NCBI GenBank assembly: GCA_016705955.1
Contig: JADJKO010000011.1
Span: forward strand, 1 to 64,000
Reading direction: 5' to 3'
DNA from: Flavobacteriales bacterium
GTDB taxonomy: Bacteria > Bacteroidota > Bacteroidia > Flavobacteriales_F > PHOS-HE28
Length of the DNA stretch: 64,000 nucleotides
The position numbers and the translations under genes were made by a program. Positions 60,703-64,000 of the stretch are shown one piece after another. The number at the start of each line of letters is the position of its first letter. Positions within the stretch are counted from its first letter, which is position 1. The notes under the pieces are model-generated. The model saw nothing but the letters and a program-made list of their open reading frames with translations, had not been told where the DNA came from and did no database searches.

Positions 60703-61160
60703 GTCCTTGTCTTGAAGTTGCCGAGCGTCCAGCCGATCACGCGACCCATCATTCCCACGGTCACGACCGCCGCTGCAATATCGACCACGAGCGGGACAAG
60801 GTCATTGAAGAAATGCGAGGTCGAGTACCAATAGGCGTTCGTCATCAGAGCCACCAGTGTACCGATGATCGCACCGAGGGTGATACCTGCTTTCATTGTC
60901 CGAACGTGCGCCCAGCGTTCGAACTCGATCGCCAACAACAGCGCATATGCCGCACAGGACACCACGAGCATCAGCATGCTTGCTTCCGCATCGGACTTCT
61001 TGAAGCCTTGGATCTGTGTGGTGTGCCCGGCCATGTAGTCGCCGAGGATCCATTCGAACACCAACCAACCGAACAGGAAGTACGCGACGGTGCCCGCGAG
61101 TGTGGCGACAACTATCCTGACAGCGCTTCCACCGGAGTTGAGGAGGGCGAGGAGTTTCAT
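60699..61160 (-). CDS. membrane protein of unknown function upstream of pfkA
   Basis: A 153-residue protein with four membrane helices (VATLAGTVAYFLFGWLVFEW, LMLVVSCAAYALLLAIEF, MKAGITLGAIIGTLVALM, VDIAAAVVTVGMMGRVIGW). It resembles DUF1761-like proteins in length and topology, without a firm match. The ATG at 61160 is chosen because upstream residues are not membrane-compatible. ATGA overlap with pfkA means coupled translation, but no functional link is known. Confidence 0.65.
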   Translation of the reverse strand: MKLLALLNSGGSAVRIVVATLAGTVAYFLFGWLVFEWILGDYMAGHTTQIQGFKKSDAEASMLMLVVSCAAYALLLAIEFERWAHVRTMKAGITLGAIIGTLVALMTNAYWYSTSHFFNDLVPLVVDIAAAVVTVGMMGRVIGWTLGNFKTRT

Positions 61161-61182
61161 TGATGAACGTTCGGATCCAATA

Positions 61183-62931
61183 TTAGAATAGTGGAGTGCC
61201 TCGGCCAATGTGTGGCTTCCTCCTCCGCAGTTCACGTTTTGAAAGTGGCTTTGATTCGATATACCAATTCCGATCGGCTTCCAACCGAGGTTGCTTCTTG
61301 TCTGCATAAGGAAACGCCCCCCAGTTACTCGTCGCAAGCATCAATACCGGAAACTCACCTTTCTGATTAAGGATCACGGGTAGCATCAGATCTGGAACGC
61401 AGTTCGTCCATCTTGTCCAAAGAGTCCCTTTTCGTATGCCCCATTCGAGTACTGGTATCTGTGTGGTCCGTAAGTATTGATCAAAGACGGATCTGTCCAA
61501 GAGGCCCGTTCGTACATTGAAGTTGACCATGAACTCCTCGATCTCCGCGCTCGTCACCACCTTATGGTAGAAGCGCCGGTTCATCTCCAACAACATCGCC
61601 TTGAAGGTGCTGTCTCCGACGATGTGGCGGATCGTGTGCATCAGGTTCGCGCCCTTCGGGTACATGTCGCCATTGCCTTCCTGGTTCACGCCGTATGGTC
61701 CGATCACCGGTGATCGGTTGCCGATCTTGTCACGCAGTCCGATCACGTACTCTTCCGCGGCCTCCTTGCCCTGCTGGCATTCGGTGTAGATCACTTCGGT
61801 GTATTGCGTGATGCCTTCATGCACCCACATGTCGGCGATGTCCGCTGTGGTGATGCTGTTGCCGAACCACTCGTGCCCGCTCTCGTGGATGATGATGAAG
61901 TCCCACAACAGCCCGCGACCCGTGCCGCTGAGGTCCATGCCGAGGTAGCCATTCTGGTACTTGTTGCCGTAGGCCACCGCGCTCTGGTGCTCCATACCGA
62001 GGTGCGGCGCCTCCACCAATTTGTAACCGTCCTCATAGAAAGGATATGGCCCCAACCACTCCTCGAAGCATTTCAACATAAGCGGTACTTGCTTGAAGTG
62101 CTCGCGCGCTTTCGCCTCGTTGAATGCGAGGACCCAGTAGTCGAGATCGAGTGGACCCTTCACGCCAACGAAGTCCTCGTGGAAGTGTGCGTACTTGCCG
62201 ATGTACGGCACGAGGTTGTAGGTATTGATCGGGTTCTTCACCTGCCAGTTCCACGTCGTTGTTCCGTCGCTGTTCTTCTGTTTGTTGCGGAGCCGACCAT
62301 TGCCGATGGCTTGCAAACTGTCCGGCACGGTGATGTGCAGATTCGCGCCGTACTCCGGCTCGTCGCTTTGGGTGTCCTTGCACGGATACCACACGCTGGC
62401 GCCGAGTCCTTGGCAGGCCACGCTCATCCACGGGTTGCCCTGTTCATCCTTCTTCCAGATCCAGCCGCCGTCCCAAGGTGGGTTGCGCGCCGTGCGCGGA
62501 ACGCCATGGTAGGAGATGGTGATCGTCGTGGCTTCACCCTTCTTCATGGCTTGTGGCAGATCCACCCAGATCACGTTCTCCTCGCGGCTGAAGGGAATGG
62601 TCTTGTAGCTCACCGCGATCGCCCCGTCCTTGAATTCCGCGAAATCCGTCACGATGCTGTCCACAACGAGCGGCTGTTGAAGATCGATCTGCATACGCCC
62701 ACCGGCCTCAACAGCATCGAAGGCGATGATGGTACGACCCACGATGGATCGCGTTTCGAAGTCCGGCCGCACGGTGACATCATAGCCGACCACGTTCCAC
62801 CACGCACGGTATGGCCCGATGGATCCACGCAAGGTGTCGGCGTGCGTGAAGGTCTGTTGCCCATCGCCCAATTGCGCGTGTGCCACCGCACCAACCAGCA
62901 CCATACTGAGAGCAAGAGCCTTCCTGAACAT
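61183..62931 (-). CDS. M1 family metallopeptidase (aminopeptidase)
   Basis: A 582-residue secreted zinc aminopeptidase. A signal peptide (ALALSMVLVGAVAHAQ) precedes the N-terminal saddle domain (residues ~40-240). The catalytic domain has the exopeptidase-type motif APHLGMEHQSAVAYGN and HESGHEWFGN at about 348-357, with the third zinc ligand in MWVHEGITQYTE. This is the HExxH-x18-E arrangement of family M1. It trims peptides from the N-terminus, probably in the periplasm. TACCTTCG ends five bases before the ATG. Confidence 0.95.
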   Translation of the reverse strand: MFRKALALSMVLVGAVAHAQLGDGQQTFTHADTLRGSIGPYRAWWNVVGYDVTVRPDFETRSIVGRTIIAFDAVEAGGRMQIDLQQPLVVDSIVTDFAEFKDGAIAVSYKTIPFSREENVIWVDLPQAMKKGEATTITISYHGVPRTARNPPWDGGWIWKKDEQGNPWMSVACQGLGASVWYPCKDTQSDEPEYGANLHITVPDSLQAIGNGRLRNKQKNSDGTTTWNWQVKNPINTYNLVPYIGKYAHFHEDFVGVKGPLDLDYWVLAFNEAKAREHFKQVPLMLKCFEEWLGPYPFYEDGYKLVEAPHLGMEHQSAVAYGNKYQNGYLGMDLSGTGRGLLWDFIIIHESGHEWFGNSITTADIADMWVHEGITQYTEVIYTECQQGKEAAEEYVIGLRDKIGNRSPVIGPYGVNQEGNGDMYPKGANLMHTIRHIVGDSTFKAMLLEMNRRFYHKVVTSAEIEEFMVNFNVRTGLLDRSVFDQYLRTTQIPVLEWGIRKGTLWTRWTNCVPDLMLPVILNQKGEFPVLMLATSNWGAFPYADKKQPRLEADRNWYIESKPLSKRELRRRKPHIGRGTPLF

Positions 62932-62936
62932 GTCGG

Positions 62937-62944
62937 CGAAGGTA
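62937..62944 (-). promoter_or_regulatory. putative -7 box TACCTTCG of the M1 peptidase gene
   Basis: A TAnnTTYG match ending five bases before the ATG at 62931; a similar CACCTTCG precedes the divergent gene at 63067. Confidence 0.5.
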
Positions 62945-63066
62945 TCGGCGACTTCAATGCGCGACGGCCCGCCCGGCGTTCGATCCACCCGTTCACAGGC
63001 AATGTTGTGCATGGTCGGGCGCATCTTGTCGTTGATGCTTCCACGGAAGTGGTCCACCTTCGCACC

Positions 63067-64000
63067 ATGAGGACCCGGTTCACCTTACTGCTCTGCCTGC
63101 CGCTCCGGCTCGTAGGTCAGGTATTGGTTCCCGATCTGCTCACCGTGCTACCGGCGCAGATGAACGAGACCAGCGGTCTCATCGTGGTGAGCGGCGTGAT
63201 CTGGACGATACTCGACAGCGGCAATCCGCCGGCGCTTTACGCTGTGGATCCGGACAACGGAAGCGTGTTGCGTACCGTGCAACTCACGGGCGCCACCAAC
63301 GTGGATTTCGAGGAGATCACCGCCGATGCGAACTGGGTGTACATCGGTGACTTCGGCAACAACCTCGGCTCGCGCACCGATCTCCGCATCTATCGCATCC
63401 CGCGTTCGGCGCTGGAGGACGAAGGCATCACGGAGGCGGCCGTCGATACGATCCACTTCACCTTCAGCGACCAGACCGACTTCACACCCGCATGGAACGC
63501 GACGAACTTCGACCAGGAGGCGATGATCGCGGTGGATGATAGCCTCTTCCTCTTTTCGAAGCGTTGGCTCGACGAACGCACGCGACTGTACGCACTTCCG
63601 GCAACGCCCGGTGATCATGTGGCGGAAGCGCGCGGCATATTCGACACGAACGGTGTGATCACCGCCGCATCATGGGACGGTGTTGATCGCCTTGCTCTGC
63701 TGGGACATGAGGACGATCCCGGCCAGCCCTTCATCTGGTTGTTCAGCAATGTCGAGGGCCACGACTTCTTCGGTGCGAACGCTCTTCGCCGGAACGTGGA
63801 CCTCTTCGATCACCAGACCGAGGGGATCGCTTGGCGGACGCCAGATGAATGGATCCTCAGCAATGAGTGGACGGCGGCATTTCCTGCTTCGTTGTGGTCG
63901 GTGGAAGTGGGGCAGACCGTATTGGATCGCGGGTCGATCGGCGAGAGGCCTAGCACGTTCCCACAACCAGCGGATCGCGAAGTGCGGATAAGCGGACTAC
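63067..64000 (+). CDS. secreted beta-propeller-like protein, 3' end outside window
   Basis: 311 codons are present. The ATG at 63067 gives a short signal peptide (TRFTLLLCLPLRLVGQ). The mature protein starts VLVPDLLTVLPAQMNETSGL and is beta-rich with repeated segments such as PPALYAVDPDNGSVLRTVQL, FEEITADANWVYIGDFGNNL and DDSLFLFSKRWLDERTRLYA, a pattern of SdiA-regulated-like or NHL-like propellers. At the window edge, PQPADREVRISGL looks like the first strand of a T9SS type A sorting domain, so little is probably missing. CACCTTCG ends four bases before the ATG. Confidence 0.75.
   Translation, partial: MRTRFTLLLCLPLRLVGQVLVPDLLTVLPAQMNETSGLIVVSGVIWTILDSGNPPALYAVDPDNGSVLRTVQLTGATNVDFEEITADANWVYIGDFGNNLGSRTDLRIYRIPRSALEDEGITEAAVDTIHFTFSDQTDFTPAWNATNFDQEAMIAVDDSLFLFSKRWLDERTRLYALPATPGDHVAEARGIFDTNGVITAASWDGVDRLALLGHEDDPGQPFIWLFSNVEGHDFFGANALRRNVDLFDHQTEGIAWRTPDEWILSNEWTAAFPASLWSVEVGQTVLDRGSIGERPSTFPQPADREVRISGL

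Overview
The window looks like a contig from a relatively high-GC (roughly 58-60 % by eye) member of the Bacteroidota, most likely an uncultured Flavobacteriales-type lineage. The evidence is several secreted proteins with type IX secretion (T9SS) type A C-terminal sorting domains, an alternative bacterial GlmU-like sugar nucleotidyltransferase, Y_Y_Y/Reg_prop sensor kinases paired with LytTR regulators, DUF47/PiT phosphate uptake, and start codons preceded by the Bacteroidota -7 box TAnnTTTG or TAnnTTCG instead of Shine-Dalgarno sites. No plasmid, phage, IS element or CRISPR array was recognised. One tRNA gene (Asp) is present.

Layout. 1-5250: a LOG-family nucleotide hydrolase (partial) coupled to a small basic protein, a duplicated scrap of the LOG 5' end, a two-gene secreted pair (a T9SS protein and a collagen-like protein with four 44-residue repeats), rsmE coupled to a membrane glycosyltransferase-like gene, and a small secreted protein. 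5252-8369: a T9SS adhesin-like protein facing a serine hydrolase with a one-base frameshift. 8503-12839: a MacAB-type efflux operon (ATPase, two different permeases, periplasmic adaptor). 12841-15480: a DUF805-like membrane protein, a TIGR01777-type epimerase and a GbsR/MarR regulator that share a putative operator, and a lipoprotein. 15673-25150: a tightly packed trio encoding an outer-membrane barrel, a giant 2070-residue secreted protein and a fibronectin-like secreted protein. Upstream of it on the same strand lie a LytTR two-component pair and a secreted reprolysin-type metalloprotease with an unusual duplicated C-terminal motif.

32221-43692: tRNA-Asp with a terminator, a DUF58 protein, thioredoxin, dnaE, small orphan genes beside a repeat-rich intergenic patch, an AhpD-like protein, an NTF2-like protein, a DUF6624 protein and a prolyl oligopeptidase. 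43786-49760: a signalling cluster (two histidine kinases, two stand-alone receivers), then an orphan RnfD-like membrane protein overlapping a DUF2330 protein. 49908-55606: a small channel-like membrane protein, a gamma-carbonic-anhydrase-like protein, the DUF47-PiT phosphate module, a GlmU-like protein and ornithine aminotransferase. 55608-64000: a lipoprotein/GT87/serine-hydrolase operon, a secreted zinc-protease-like T9SS protein, a phosphofructokinase with an altered ATP/Mg site, a membrane protein, an M1 aminopeptidase and a partial secreted protein.

Most of the content is core metabolism plus cell-surface biology. The best candidates for undescribed biology are the barrel/giant-protein/fibronectin trio, the 44-residue repeat protein, the orphan RnfD-DUF2330 pair, the NDRDPIL C-terminal repeat, the Asp-to-Gly change in PfkA, and widespread promoters placed so close to ATG that the mRNAs would be leaderless or nearly so.
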